Assembly (NCBI RefSeq): GCF_020829645.1
Contig: NZ_JAIVFS010000003.1
Location: 177,325 to 241,324 of the forward strand
DNA length: 64,000 nt
DNA from: Nostoc mirabile CHAB5784
GTDB lineage: Bacteria; Cyanobacteriota; Cyanobacteriia; Cyanobacteriales; Nostocaceae
Direction: 5' to 3'
The position numbers and the translations under genes were made by a program. Positions 55,562-64,000 of this stretch are shown here, piece after piece. How positions within the stretch are numbered: position 1 is the stretch's first letter; every line of letters starts with the position of its first letter. A model generated the notes under the pieces. It was given only the letters and a program-made list of their open reading frames with translations. It was not told the origin of the DNA and did no database searches.

Positions 55562-55797
55562 CAAAGCATCAGGGAGGGGATTAAGGGGAGCCAGTGCGGT
55601 CTTGGGGTCTCCCCAAGTGGAGCATCTGGCGTGTGGGGTGCAATGACTATAAAATCATAACGAATTACCCGGACATGATATGAAGAAGACATGACAAGGG
55701 GGAGAGGAGGAGCAGGGGGAGAAAGAATTATTGCCGAATAACTCTTTCTTTTTCCTCCCCTGCCTCCCCAGCTTATCCGAAACGGCCCGCGTCTTTC

Positions 55798-58158
55798 TCA
55801 AGTAGTTTCTGAGGATGCTTCTGAGCTAGATTTTGTGGGAGCGCGTAAGTCATCTAAAGTATTCATTAATGAGTCATTCTGTAGCATGGGGTATATGCTT
55901 TGGAAACTTACAACATCGTCAAAAGCTTTAAGATCCTCAAGAGCCTCTGATGCAGACTGATATCGCTGTTTGAAGTCATCCAGCACCATTTTACTGAGAA
56001 TCTGAGCGAGGGAGTGACTCACCTGGGCGCGTAGTTTACCGCCGTAGGCATCGCTCCATTTTATCTCTCCATCAGCATCTCTAAGTAGCTCACGGGGTGC
56101 TATACCAGTCAGGGCTTTAATCCCAACCATGCCGACTGCATAGATATCACTACTGTAGTGGGGACGCCCAAAACATTGCTCGCTTGGTGCGTAACCCTGA
56201 GTACCAATACCAATGGTGAAGGGGCTTTGCTCTTGATGATCAAGCTGTCTTGTACTGACTTGTTTGACGGCTCCAAAGTCAATCAGGATCAGTTTACCGT
56301 CTGAATGTCGGCGCATGATATTGCTGGGCTTAATATCCCGGTGAATCACATTGTTTTTATGGACAAATGTTAATGTTTGCAATAAGTCCTTGACAATTTT
56401 GATTGCTGCAATTTCATCAATTGCTCTACCTGCTGGCAATTCTTGATTTAAAGGATGACCAATGATCTGTTCTTGTACTAAATAAAATTCTTCATCTTCT
56501 TCAAAATACGCCAAAAGTTGCGGAATTTGAGGGTGTGTTCCCAATTTTTCGAGTGTTTGCGCCTCTGAGTTAAATAAACGTCTGGCAAGTTGCAAGGCTT
56601 CTGGTTTGGTGTTAGCTGGTTTTAATTGTTTGACAACACATCGCGGATTTCCAGGACGTTGGGTATCTTCGGCAATGTAGGTTTCACTGAATCCACCGGA
56701 ACCGAGAACTTTGACAATTCTGTAACGTCTAGCCAGGACTTTTCCTGATAAGGCTAAATCTCTTTGCTGGATTAGGTCTTGCAAGTCATCTTGTTGGCTG
56801 ATAATCTCTTGGACAACGGCGGAAGTTTTATATTTCTGAAAAATGTCTACTAATTGGCGTTTTTTGATGCTTTCTCTCACTAATGAGGTTCCCAGATAAG
56901 AAAATCCAATCATAGCGATCGCAATCATTGGTACAGTAGTGGGAAATATTAACTGACCATGAACAAATAACCCATAGCTAATTCCTACCCAAGTGCCAGA
57001 GAGGGCGAGGCTATAGAGAAATCTATTGATACTACGCTTGCGTCTGCTAATCATCAAGGCTGTACTGCCAACTATAATTAGCACAAACAAACCCCGCAAC
57101 GGTAGACTGGTAATTCCTGGAGCGATCGCTTTACCTTGCATCAAAGTTGCGATTGCATTGGCGTGAATTTCTACGCCCGACATGCGTTTAGCGCTGTTGC
57201 TAGCAGCGACTGGATAATAATCATTGTGTAACTTATCTGTTGCACCAATCAGCACTATCTTGTCTTTGAAGACCTTACCCTGCTGCAAATAGGTGTTCCA
57301 GTTTTCCGGGTCGAGGACATGCCAAAATGGTACTTGCTCAAATGTACCCGCAGAACCCCAAAAATGAATGCGATCGCCCTTTGGTGGGGGATAATTTACT
57401 CGTGCTGCCCTCAGTGCTGCTTCATCAAAAGAGGGTAGGTTTTCGATCAAATTATCTTCAGCTAATAACTTAGAAAACTCACTCGCCAATCGATGAACTT
57501 TACCATCTGCCTCCAAGGGGAAATTAACTGAGCCAATGGACACTGACCCTGTATGAAACATCTGTTGTGGGTCAATCAGTTGCATAAAAGACCCTTGGTG
57601 CGTTTGGGAATTTTCGTAGACGGCTGCTAAGGTAACTTTGCTGCCATATTTTTGCAATACTGCCTGGAGTTGGCGATCGTCAGTAGCTCCATAACTGCTA
57701 GGTGTGTCAAAAACTACATCTACCGCTACAGAGCGGACACCTGCTTTGATTAACTTTGTAAGTACCTGAGCATAAGCAGCGCGTTTATAAGGATAAGATT
57801 GAAGTGTTTCTAGGTAAGCATACTGTTTCGGATTTGTTTTATAGTACTGTGCGGGAACTGATATTGACTGATCGTCTATTGCTAAAATTACGATGTCTTC
57901 TGGAGGCAAAATCGGCCCACGTACTTGGAAAAAGGCAGAAAGCGCCTTATTCTCGATCAATTGAACTAATTTCCCACCAGAAGCACTCAGCACTGCTGCA
58001 CCCACTACGCAACCGCCAGCGAGGAGATGACCTAAGCGAAGCATCCACCTAGACTGACGAGCCGATGCTGTTGACGTTACCTTTGTCGGTTTACTTGAGT
58101 GTCTATTGGCAGCAGAGACATAGTTTTTAGTTAAGGTAGATGTAGGTTCTTCTGCCAT
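55798..58158 (-). CDS. CHASE2-domain transmembrane Ser/Thr protein kinase
   Basis: A 786-residue membrane kinase. One N-terminal helix (about 40-58), an extracytoplasmic CHASE2 domain (about 65-325, PEDIVILAIDDQSI, AVDVVFDTPSSYG) and three helices (about 345-425) precede a cytoplasmic Hanks-type kinase (about 470-740). The kinase has GSGGFSETYIAED (glycine loop), VVKQL (Lys), catalytic HRDIKPSNIM, IDFGAVK, and GTQGYAPSEQ in the activation segment. All key residues are present. CHASE2 senses an unknown extracytoplasmic signal. Kinases of this type are abundant in cyanobacteria. Possible targets include FHA-bearing proteins such as the PBP at 2300 (speculative). Confidence 0.92.
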   Translation of the reverse strand: MAEEPTSTLTKNYVSAANRHSSKPTKVTSTASARQSRWMLRLGHLLAGGCVVGAAVLSASGGKLVQLIENKALSAFFQVRGPILPPEDIVILAIDDQSISVPAQYYKTNPKQYAYLETLQSYPYKRAAYAQVLTKLIKAGVRSVAVDVVFDTPSSYGATDDRQLQAVLQKYGSKVTLAAVYENSQTHQGSFMQLIDPQQMFHTGSVSIGSVNFPLEADGKVHRLASEFSKLLAEDNLIENLPSFDEAALRAARVNYPPPKGDRIHFWGSAGTFEQVPFWHVLDPENWNTYLQQGKVFKDKIVLIGATDKLHNDYYPVAASNSAKRMSGVEIHANAIATLMQGKAIAPGITSLPLRGLFVLIIVGSTALMISRRKRSINRFLYSLALSGTWVGISYGLFVHGQLIFPTTVPMIAIAMIGFSYLGTSLVRESIKKRQLVDIFQKYKTSAVVQEIISQQDDLQDLIQQRDLALSGKVLARRYRIVKVLGSGGFSETYIAEDTQRPGNPRCVVKQLKPANTKPEALQLARRLFNSEAQTLEKLGTHPQIPQLLAYFEEDEEFYLVQEQIIGHPLNQELPAGRAIDEIAAIKIVKDLLQTLTFVHKNNVIHRDIKPSNIMRRHSDGKLILIDFGAVKQVSTRQLDHQEQSPFTIGIGTQGYAPSEQCFGRPHYSSDIYAVGMVGIKALTGIAPRELLRDADGEIKWSDAYGGKLRAQVSHSLAQILSKMVLDDFKQRYQSASEALEDLKAFDDVVSFQSIYPMLQNDSLMNTLDDLRAPTKSSSEASSETT

Positions 58159-59044
58159 ATCGTGTTACTGATTGATTTAAGTCCAACACTTTTATTTATT
58201 CAGACCACGTTTTAGTACAAGCACATAGAAATAAGACTTAAATGACAATCTTATACATTTGTAAAGTATCTTCTATTCATCAACAAACTTTTATTGGCAA
58301 AGGTAGCCCCAAGAGATTCCTACTTAGGTACTGCCTAAATTATTATTTTTCTGTTGAGTGAGTTACAAAAGAGTGATTCTCTCACAGATTATAGCCGGAT
58401 ATACTTCGTCTCTGTAGTTGGTTGCGGCGAGATTTTACCCTAACCTAACCAACAAGTACGCTCTTAAGCTGTTACGCATTTAAGTTGCACATCAACTGGT
58501 GAGGTTGTCCTTTGTCCTTTGTCCTTGGTAAACACAAATAACTAATGACTAATGACTAATGACTAATGACGGTCTACACGGAAAATAGTGCAATATGTAG
58601 GCGCGTTAGCTTAACTGGGGTTTTACCAGAAGCTGTCCCAAGTCCGTCTTCTGTCTTTGGCGCAATATTGGTACTCCCCACAAAGCGTGTCCTGATACTG
58701 AAAGCAAAACCTATAGATAGGCATTAACTTATATCCTACCCTAAGCCTATGCCATACCTCTTTAGGAGTAAAATTTAGTGTTATACAGTTATGAATGCTG
58801 TTACTAGTTCAATTTTATTGGTAGATTTTGCTCACAGGGTGGCTCTTGCAGTGTCGGAGGTGAATAAGGTTTAGCACCCAGTATCTCAACTCTAATGTTG
58901 CAGGCGTTTTTATGCCTTGAAAGAGGTAGGATAAAAGCTACAGATGAAGAATTACTTTATAGATATTAGCAAACAAGGCATTTGAAAATTGCTATAATCT
59001 ATTGTTCCATCTAAATTCATTTATATTATTAGGTGTAAATTTGT
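58159..59044. other. Intergenic region with STRR block
   Basis: About 890 bp between divergent genes. It includes TTTGTCC heptamers (58504-58527) facing AATGACT heptamers (58541-58570) and a CTGTCCCAAGTCCGTC-type stretch near 58632. I see no gene. Confidence 0.55.
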
Positions 59045-59566
59045 ATGGGTTCTCCAATGAATCGTCTGTCTATTTTTGTAGACGGAAACAATATGTTCTA
59101 TGCTCAACAAAAAAATGGTTGGTTTTTTGACCCACGGCGAGTTTTAGAATACTTCAAACATGAGCAATCAGAAACAACATTAATTAACGCATTCTGGTAC
59201 ACTGGCTTAAAAGACCCACAAGATCAGCGAGGTTTTAGAGATGCTCTAATTAGTCTAGGATATACAGTCAGAACTAAAATTCTTAAAGAATATTATGATG
59301 ATACTTCTGGTCGTTACTCGCAAAAAGCGAATTTAGATATTGAAATTGTTGTAGATATGTTTAATACAGTAGACCAGTATGACCGAGTAGTATTATTCAG
59401 TGGCGATGGAGATTTTGAAAGAGCAATCGAACTATTACGCTCAAAAAATACACATATTACAGTAGTTTCGACAGAAGGAATGATAGCTAGAGAACTACGG
59501 AATGCTACTGACAGATATATAGATTTAAATGATATCAGAGATCAAATAGAAAAAACAGAAGGTTAG
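59045..59566 (+). CDS. LabA-like NYN-domain protein
   Basis: A 173-residue protein of the NYN (PIN-like) nuclease family related to LabA. It has IFVDGNNMFYAQ (first acidic residue), LINAFWYTG, KANLDIEIVVDMF and VVLFSGDGDFERAIELL (catalytic-type Asp cluster). All acidic positions of the fold are kept, consistent with metal-dependent RNase activity. In Synechococcus LabA takes part in circadian output; a similar role here is inference. Start could also be ATG 59057 (MNRLSIF). It lies 95 bp upstream of leuA on the same strand. Confidence 0.88.
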   Translation: MGSPMNRLSIFVDGNNMFYAQQKNGWFFDPRRVLEYFKHEQSETTLINAFWYTGLKDPQDQRGFRDALISLGYTVRTKILKEYYDDTSGRYSQKANLDIEIVVDMFNTVDQYDRVVLFSGDGDFERAIELLRSKNTHITVVSTEGMIARELRNATDRYIDLNDIRDQIEKTEG

Positions 59567-59661
59567 TATTCTTAGCAATTATTTACAAAGGTAAGAGTAA
59601 AAGAAAAACTAAGGTTGAAGATATTTTCATCCACAAGTAAAAACTAAAGAACAAACCGCAA

Positions 59662-61266
59662 ATGACAAACAAAACAGATCGAATCATCATTTTTGATACT
59701 ACACTGCGAGATGGAGAGCAGTGTCCAGGAGCAACTCTGAATATAGACGAGAAGCTAGTTATTGCCAAGCAACTGGCGCGTCTGGGTGTGGATATAATTG
59801 AGGCAGGCTTTGCCTTTGCTAGTCCCGGAGATTTTGAAGCAGTCAGCAAGATTGCCAAAATTGTGGGGACAGAAAATGGGCCGGTAATTTGCAGTTTGGC
59901 AAGAGCGATTAAAGCAGATATTGAGGCAGCCGCAGAAGCATTAAAACCAGCAGTTAACGCCAGAATTCACACATTTATTTCGACTTCTGATATCCATTTA
60001 GAGTATCAGTTGCGGAAGTCACGGGCAGAAGTGCTAGCGATCGCCGAAGAAATGGTAGCTTATGCCAAGTCCTTCATGACAGATGTAGAATTTTCGCCGA
60101 TGGATGCGGCCCGTTCCGATCCAGAATTTCTTTACCAAGTGTTAGAGCGAGCGATCGCAGCTGGTGCAACAACAGTTAACATTCCCGATACTGTTGGTTA
60201 CACAACCCCTAGCGAGTTTGGAGCAATCATTAAGGGCATTATCGAAAATGTGCCCAACATCGACCAAGCGATTATTTCCGTTCACGGTCATAATGATTTA
60301 GGCTTGGCAGTTGCTAACTTTTTAGAAGCCGTGAAAAATGGCGCACGCCAACTAGAATGTACCATCAATGGGATTGGCGAACGAGCCGGAAATGCATCAC
60401 TAGAAGAATTGGTGATGGCGTTGCATGTGCGGCGACAATATTTTAATCCTTATTTGGGAAGACCAGAAGAATCTCAAGAATCCTTAACAAATATCGATAC
60501 TAGGCAAATTTACAAAACCTCACGCTTAGTTTCCAATTTGACGGGAATGTTGGTACAACCAAATAAAGCGATCGTTGGGGCGAATGCCTTTGCTCATGAG
60601 TCTGGGATTCACCAAGATGGTGTGCTAAAAAACAAACTCACCTATGAAATAATGGATGCCCAATTGATTGGCTTAACAGACAATCAAATAGTTTTGGGCA
60701 AACATTCAGGCAGAAATGCTTTCCGCACCCGGTTGAAAGAATTAGGCTTTGAACTGTCAGATACTGAGTTAAATAAAGCCTTCGTCAGATTCAAAGAAGT
60801 AGCAGATAAAAAGAAAGATATTTCTGATTGGGATTTGGAAGCGATCGTTAACGATGAAATCCAACAAGCACCCGATTTGTTCCGGGTAGAATTGGTGCAA
60901 GTTTCCTGTGGTAGCAACGCCTGTCCTACTGCTACAGTTACTTTGCGTACCCCAGAAGGTGAAGAATTAACCGATGCTGCGATCGGTACTGGCCCAGTGG
61001 ATGCAGTTTACAAAGCCATCAACCGTGTGGTGAATGTGCCCAACGAGTTGATTGAGTTTTCTGTGCAGTCAGTAACAGCCGGTATTGATGCCATTGGAGA
61101 AGTGACGATTCGTTTACGTTATGAATCTAAAGTGTTTTCTGGTCATGCAGCGAACACAGATATCATCGTGGCATCCGCGCAAGCTTATGTAAATGCGCTC
61201 AATAGGCTGTACTCTGCGTTGCAAAAGCAAGAAAAGCCAGAGGAAGTATCTGCACAGAAAGTCTGA
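59662..61266 (+). CDS. leuA: 2-isopropylmalate synthase
   Basis: A 534-residue enzyme condensing acetyl-CoA with 2-oxoisovalerate, first step of leucine synthesis. The catalytic TIM barrel (about 1-280) begins with [18 protein letters not shown] (metal-binding Asp). [12 protein letters not shown] holds the metal-binding His pair, then [17 protein letters not shown]. The C-terminal regulatory domain (about 390-510) binds leucine for feedback inhibition ([15 protein letters not shown]). Normal length, complete. Homocitrate synthase was considered, but the C-terminal domain and [13 protein letters not shown] favour LeuA. Confidence 0.95.
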   Translation: MTNKTDRIIIFDTTLRDGEQCPGATLNIDEKLVIAKQLARLGVDIIEAGFAFASPGDFEAVSKIAKIVGTENGPVICSLARAIKADIEAAAEALKPAVNARIHTFISTSDIHLEYQLRKSRAEVLAIAEEMVAYAKSFMTDVEFSPMDAARSDPEFLYQVLERAIAAGATTVNIPDTVGYTTPSEFGAIIKGIIENVPNIDQAIISVHGHNDLGLAVANFLEAVKNGARQLECTINGIGERAGNASLEELVMALHVRRQYFNPYLGRPEESQESLTNIDTRQIYKTSRLVSNLTGMLVQPNKAIVGANAFAHESGIHQDGVLKNKLTYEIMDAQLIGLTDNQIVLGKHSGRNAFRTRLKELGFELSDTELNKAFVRFKEVADKKKDISDWDLEAIVNDEIQQAPDLFRVELVQVSCGSNACPTATVTLRTPEGEELTDAAIGTGPVDAVYKAINRVVNVPNELIEFSVQSVTAGIDAIGEVTIRLRYESKVFSGHAANTDIIVASAQAYVNALNRLYSALQKQEKPEEVSAQKV

Positions 61267-61340
61267 GATCATAATACAAGCACCGCACCTTGTTTTTAAC
61301 TGATGCGAAAAAACTCCTTCCCGACTTTGGGGAGGAGTAA

Positions 61341-61584
61341 AGAACCCCACCCCCAACCCCTCCCCGCAAGCAGGAGGCAGGGTGGTTTCATACGAAAAAA
61401 GAAAAATACATAAGTCTTGATTTCTCGTTTTGTGACATAGCTTTTTACCCCACTTCCATTCCTCTCCCCGAAGCGGAGAGAGGCTTTGAAACCCAGTTTT
61501 AGTTTTTCTCTGCTTGTATGAAACCACCCTGCTCCCCGCAAGCAGGAGGGGAGACAAAGCACAGCTTTGGCGGGGTGGGGTTCT
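61341..61584. repeat. 244-bp inverted-repeat element
   Basis: AGAACCCCACCCC (61341-61353) is repeated as its exact reverse complement at 61572-61584. Inside, GGTGGTTTCATAC (about 61382-61394) faces GTATGAAACCACC (about 61516-61528), and CTCCCCGCAAGCAGGAGG occurs twice in direct orientation. It resembles a short MITE-like element or dispersed intergenic repeat. ORFs across it are spurious. Confidence 0.7.
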
Positions 61585-61664
61585 CCGGGTTTAATAAGTA
61601 ATTAAGCGGACATAATATAAGTTATCGTAATTTACTCCGGCAGCATTAAAAGCTTCCTGAATAT

Positions 61665-61997
61665 TCATTTTTTAATTTTTAATATGGGTAGCACTTTATG
61701 TTTTAACAATTCGATTAAAGCTGGTTCCATATACTCATATTCATCTGGTATATCTAAACAGATAATTTTTTTATCTTTAAGAAAGGGCTGAAAATTTTTC
61801 GATAGCTTATTTTTATGTGACTTCTCCATGACAAAAATAATATCAGCCCAGATAATAGCTTCCGTTGAAACTGGTACTTGGGCATAGCGATCCAAACCTG
61901 CCGAGTCCGTTTCAAGTCCTTCATATTCAGAAAACACAGCCTCGGCAGTGGGACTTCGCAATTTATTATGGCTACAGATAAATAAGAGGTTTTTCAT
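61665..61997 (-). CDS. Small low-molecular-weight phosphatase family protein
   Basis: A 110-residue protein with the phosphatase P-loop CSHNKLRS near residues 8-15 (Cys-x5-Arg-Ser), the catalytic signature of low-molecular-weight tyrosine phosphatases and arsenate-reductase-like enzymes. AEAVFSEYEGLETDSAGLDRY follows as in that fold. The DIPDEYEYM region near residue 86 may supply the catalytic Asp. It is shorter than the standard 150-residue family. Substrate unknown. ATG 61997. Confidence 0.8.
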   Translation of the reverse strand: MKNLLFICSHNKLRSPTAEAVFSEYEGLETDSAGLDRYAQVPVSTEAIIWADIIFVMEKSHKNKLSKNFQPFLKDKKIICLDIPDEYEYMEPALIELLKHKVLPILKIKK

Positions 61998-62057
61998 TAA
62001 TTAATATGAAGCAATAGTATTTTATAAGCCTTTGAATCCAGGATTTTTACCTATTTA

Positions 62058-62399
62058 CTACTCATCGCTCTCAAAATCTCTCTCCTCCAATCCCAGCCAA
62101 AAGAGTAATACTTTTTCAACTTCAACTATTTGTTCTGGTGTCAAGTCTCCCAATTTTCGAAGTAACTTTGCATGTGGAATTGTAATAATATTTTGTACGT
62201 CAAACACTCCTGCTCGGAGAAAGTTTACCTTTAGCGCCACCTCAAATCTTGAACCGCGTGAGCTAGTCGTATGAGGAATTAGGGTTGCTAGTGCTCGATC
62301 TTGTTCTAGGGCAGGAATACTGATAATTAAGCATGGTCTGACTTTTGCTGTGTAGCCAAGATCGACAAGCCAAACTTCTCCACGATCAGGGCTGCTCAT
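62058..62399 (-). CDS. MazF/PemK-family mRNA interferase toxin
   Basis: A 113-residue toxin of the MazF/PemK beta-barrel fold: RGEVWLVDLG (about 6-15), RPCLIIS (about 22-28, with the catalytic-type Arg), VQNIITIPHAKL and a C-terminal helix. It is coupled to the upstream antitoxin by a 14-bp overlap. Catalytic positions are present, so the toxin looks active. It cleaves RNA at short sequence motifs that cannot be predicted here. Confidence 0.85.
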   Translation of the reverse strand: MSSPDRGEVWLVDLGYTAKVRPCLIISIPALEQDRALATLIPHTTSSRGSRFEVALKVNFLRAGVFDVQNIITIPHAKLLRKLGDLTPEQIVEVEKVLLFWLGLEERDFESDE

Positions 62400-62583
62400 A
62401 GAAAGCTTCTTGCCGATCTAACTCCAAAAAAAGTTCTTCTGCATTCCAAACCAAATCTTCATTTGACAAATATGGAAAGTCCAAATGTCTGACCCTTTTT
62501 AAAATCTCCAGAGCTATTTCCAGTCTCTCTGACTCTGGCAGACGATCAAAGGTGCTTAATAATTCTTCCACAGGAGCAGTCAT
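62386..62583 (-). CDS. Antitoxin partner of the MazF/PemK toxin
   Basis: A 65-residue acidic helical protein (MTAPVEELLSTFDRLPESERLEIALEILKRVRHLDFPYLSNEDLVWNAEELFLELDRQE). ATG 62583 is preceded by AGAGAG and preferred to the in-frame ATG at 62613. DRLPESERLEIALEILKR is typical of the small cyanobacterial antitoxins that precede PemK-like toxins. It overlaps the toxin gene and should bind and inhibit the toxin. Confidence 0.75.
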   Translation of the reverse strand: MTAPVEELLSTFDRLPESERLEIALEILKRVRHLDFPYLSNEDLVWNAEELFLELDRQEAFYEQP

Positions 62584-62746
62584 GACTCTCTTTATTAGAC
62601 ACCCAAATAGCATAGCACGACCCTATATAAACATTCTGTTCGATGAGATTGCTCTACAAACAAGTCTTCAAATTATTCAACGATCGCAAAAGACAAGCAA
62701 TCGCACCACAGACAATCCCAAAACTACGCCAAGAATAAGCGATCGC

Positions 62747-63166
62747 TTACAATACACTCAGATAAGTTTGCTCAGAATTCATCGGCAAAACCCGCAACTT
62801 CCGATTTTTAAGGTCTGGTTCTAACCCTAAAACTTCCATTGGCGTTACACCCAAAAGGGGATATGGTACTTCTGTGAGTTCCAAACAATCAAAGGTTCCT
62901 TGACGTTCTCCAATACTAAGTTCAACATCTCGGAAAATTCGCCCCTGCTGCACTCCAGCAGCAGTTTCTACTTGCGCTTCTCCACCTTGGACTAAACCTA
63001 ATTGACTAATAATGCTAGCAGGTAAACACAGCAACGTTGCACCCGTATCAACTAAAACATTATCCAAAATACAAGAGCGAACTTCCTCTGGAGAAATAAA
63101 GCCTCGCTGTGCCAAAACTTGATCAATTCGATTCGTGACAGTGAGGGTAACTATTACTTGCCCCAT
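62747..63166 (-). CDS. Retropepsin-like aspartic protease, single domain
   Basis: A 139-residue protein from ATG 63166 (AAGG 8 bp before; upstream in-frame ATGs at 63205 and 63247 are less likely). Catalytic DTG in NVLVDTGATLLCLPASII (about 37-39) and VPYPLLGVTPMEVLGLEPDL. Clan AA family, related in type to 52441-52824. Substrate unknown. Adjacent genes are toxin-antitoxin type, and no coupled partner is visible. Confidence 0.75.
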   Translation of the reverse strand: MGQVIVTLTVTNRIDQVLAQRGFISPEEVRSCILDNVLVDTGATLLCLPASIISQLGLVQGGEAQVETAAGVQQGRIFRDVELSIGERQGTFDCLELTEVPYPLLGVTPMEVLGLEPDLKNRKLRVLPMNSEQTYLSVL

Positions 63167-63296
63167 TTGCTTACCTTGAAGATTTGGCAGTACCAGTTTA
63201 CCCATTTCAGCAAACTCCTGAAAATACAGTATTTTTGAGCAATGCACAAATATGCAAAAATGCTAAGAAAACTTTCGGCTTGCCCTCTCAAAGATA

Positions 63297-63890
63297 CTAC
63301 TCAACTAATTCTCCTGTCTGCTGTAAGACTTGTTTATAGAGTGTAGCATTGACCCAATATTGGGCAATATCAATCATGGCATCAAGTAGTGGTTGTACTT
63401 GAGGAATAATTTTTCTATTTTTTGCTAACAAGAGAATGCCAAGAGTACCAATTACCTGTAATCCTAAATTTTTAGCTACTTGGCGAGCCTCTCGTTCATC
63501 TAACAAAATCTTTAGCTCACCAGTTTCGAGAGCTAAGGCAATGGCTTCTCGCTCCCCATCATCTAGCTCTGGGGGGATGCTGACTGCTATGTTTGAGACA
63601 GGACAAACTTGTAGCCATCCAGAAGCAATTGCTTGCAATATAAATTGTGAACTTAGGAAGGCTGAACCTGTAGTTTCATTATAGACCGCTTGGGGTATAA
63701 CAATTGTCCCAAACACTGCCTGTAAAATATCAAGACGATTGATAGCAGCGAAGTTAATCAAAGGCGTAGCGTTGCAAATATAGCTATAGCCATGAAGATT
63801 AGGACGTAGACTATAAGAGTTCCAATTGCGTCTACCCCATTTCAATGGCCAAAGCAAGAGAGTGATGATTTCCGGCAAAAAGTCATGCAA
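63297..63890 (-). CDS. DUF3368/PIN-domain protein with atypical N-terminus
   Basis: The PIN-type domain starts at about residue 37 (YICNATPLINFAAINRLDILQAVFG, first acidic/Asn motif) and runs to LDDGEREAIALALETGELKILLDEREARQVA, then the usual C-terminal helices. DUF3368 proteins normally begin with M-I-V-x-N-A-T-P. Here the first 36 residues (MHDFLPEIITLLLWPLKWG) do not fit, and the family start codon is missing. On the opposite strand this same DNA encodes an IS630 transposase start. The true 5-prime end may be truncated by an insertion, so expression is doubtful. Confidence 0.7.
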   Translation of the reverse strand: MHDFLPEIITLLLWPLKWGRRNWNSYSLRPNLHGYSYICNATPLINFAAINRLDILQAVFGTIVIPQAVYNETTGSAFLSSQFILQAIASGWLQVCPVSNIAVSIPPELDDGEREAIALALETGELKILLDEREARQVAKNLGLQVIGTLGILLLAKNRKIIPQVQPLLDAMIDIAQYWVNATLYKQVLQQTGELVE

Positions 63891-64000
63891 GCGATTGAGT
63901 TGGACGGTCTCAAGAAGTGTGAGGCAAGCCTTCTGTTCAATATCAGTCGCAACACGATTAACTTGTGGTTTCAGCGCAAAGCCGAAACAGGTAATGTCAA
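63885..64000 (+). mobile_element. IS630-type transposase, N-terminal part (cut by window end)
   Basis: From ATG 63885 an open frame (MQAIELDGLKKCEASLLFNI) continues past the window end. The residues EASLLFNISRNTINLWFQRKAE form the helix-turn-helix of IS630-family transposases in Nostoc. The frame is also open upstream through DDFRQKV (about 63864), the family's usual start, so the beginning may be truncated. It overlaps the DUF3368 gene 5-prime end on the other strand. Confidence 0.7.

Noticed and set aside
61114..61562. Two minus-strand frames across the leuA end and the 244-bp element
   Set aside because: Composed of repeat sequence and antisense leuA, with no family resemblance.

Overview
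The window looks like the chromosome of a filamentous, probably heterocyst-forming, cyanobacterium (Nostoc/Anabaena/Calothrix-like). Evidence: frequent HIP1-type octamers (GCGATCGC), heptanucleotide short tandem repeats at gene borders, cyanobacterial families (DUF3038/DUF4335, FHA-fused penicillin-binding protein, CyaC-type adenylate cyclase, CHASE2-Ser/Thr kinase, LabA-like NYN protein, DUF2256, PEP-CTERM protein) and many small dispersed repeats. No phage or plasmid backbone is visible. It reads as core chromosome peppered with small mobile and decaying elements. || Layout. 0.2-7 kb: DUF3038-DUF4335 pair, FHA-PBP1, a Pro/Thr-rich secreted protein, lspA, bioY. 7.8-12 kb: complete high-affinity phosphate operon pstS-pstC-pstA-pstB behind a Pho-box-like repeat. 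12.2-13.2 kb: a dead IS5-family element, then tRNA-Gly(UCC). 13.7-18.5 kb: TonB-like protein and cyaC. 19.5-25 kb: GNAT acetyltransferase, an unknown protein, hisC, an esterase, glutathione reductase. 25.3-28.8 kb: FecR-like protein with a 24-bp repeat tail, divergent from an outer-membrane-type protein, with a MITE of the 12.2-kb IS between them. 28.9-35.7 kb: sulfurtransferase, broken mnmD, HD-GYP regulator, glmU, hicBA, DUF29, RTX remnant. 36-42 kb: plant-type asparaginase, DUF2256, and a DUF4331 (nonsense-mutated)-TPR-NicO metal-transport operon. 42.5-49 kb: multi-GAF sensor, PEP-CTERM protein, pyrD, membrane protein. 49.3-51.7 kb: Ro60 (Rsr/TROVE) gene flanked by four Y-RNA-like genes. 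52-55 kb: retropepsin-like pair, antitoxin plus collapsed vapC, second glutathione-reductase-like enzyme. 55.8-61.3 kb: CHASE2-kinase, LabA-like protein, leuA. 61.7-64 kb: small phosphatase, MazEF-like module, retropepsin-like protein, PIN (DUF3368) gene whose start is disturbed, and the beginning of an IS630-type transposase running off the window. || The most striking system is the Ro60 locus. Three tandem RNAs upstream and one downstream share an approximately 50-nt core that can form a Y-RNA-type Ro-binding stem, with the conserved blocks GGCCGA and GGGTTATC. The three upstream RNAs embed it in a nearly complete tRNA body (acceptor, D arm, T arm, and an anticodon-like arm that resembles Gly, Pro and Asn respectively). 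The downstream one keeps only acceptor and T arm and swaps the GAAA tetraloop for TTCG. Ro60-adjacent tRNA-mimicking Y RNAs (YrlA) are known in bacteria. The multiplicity, the different tRNA identities, the placement of the Y module inside the anticodon arm, and a T-loop invaded by a dispersed repeat are the features that deserve work. All functional assignments come from reading the sequence; no database search or folding program was run.
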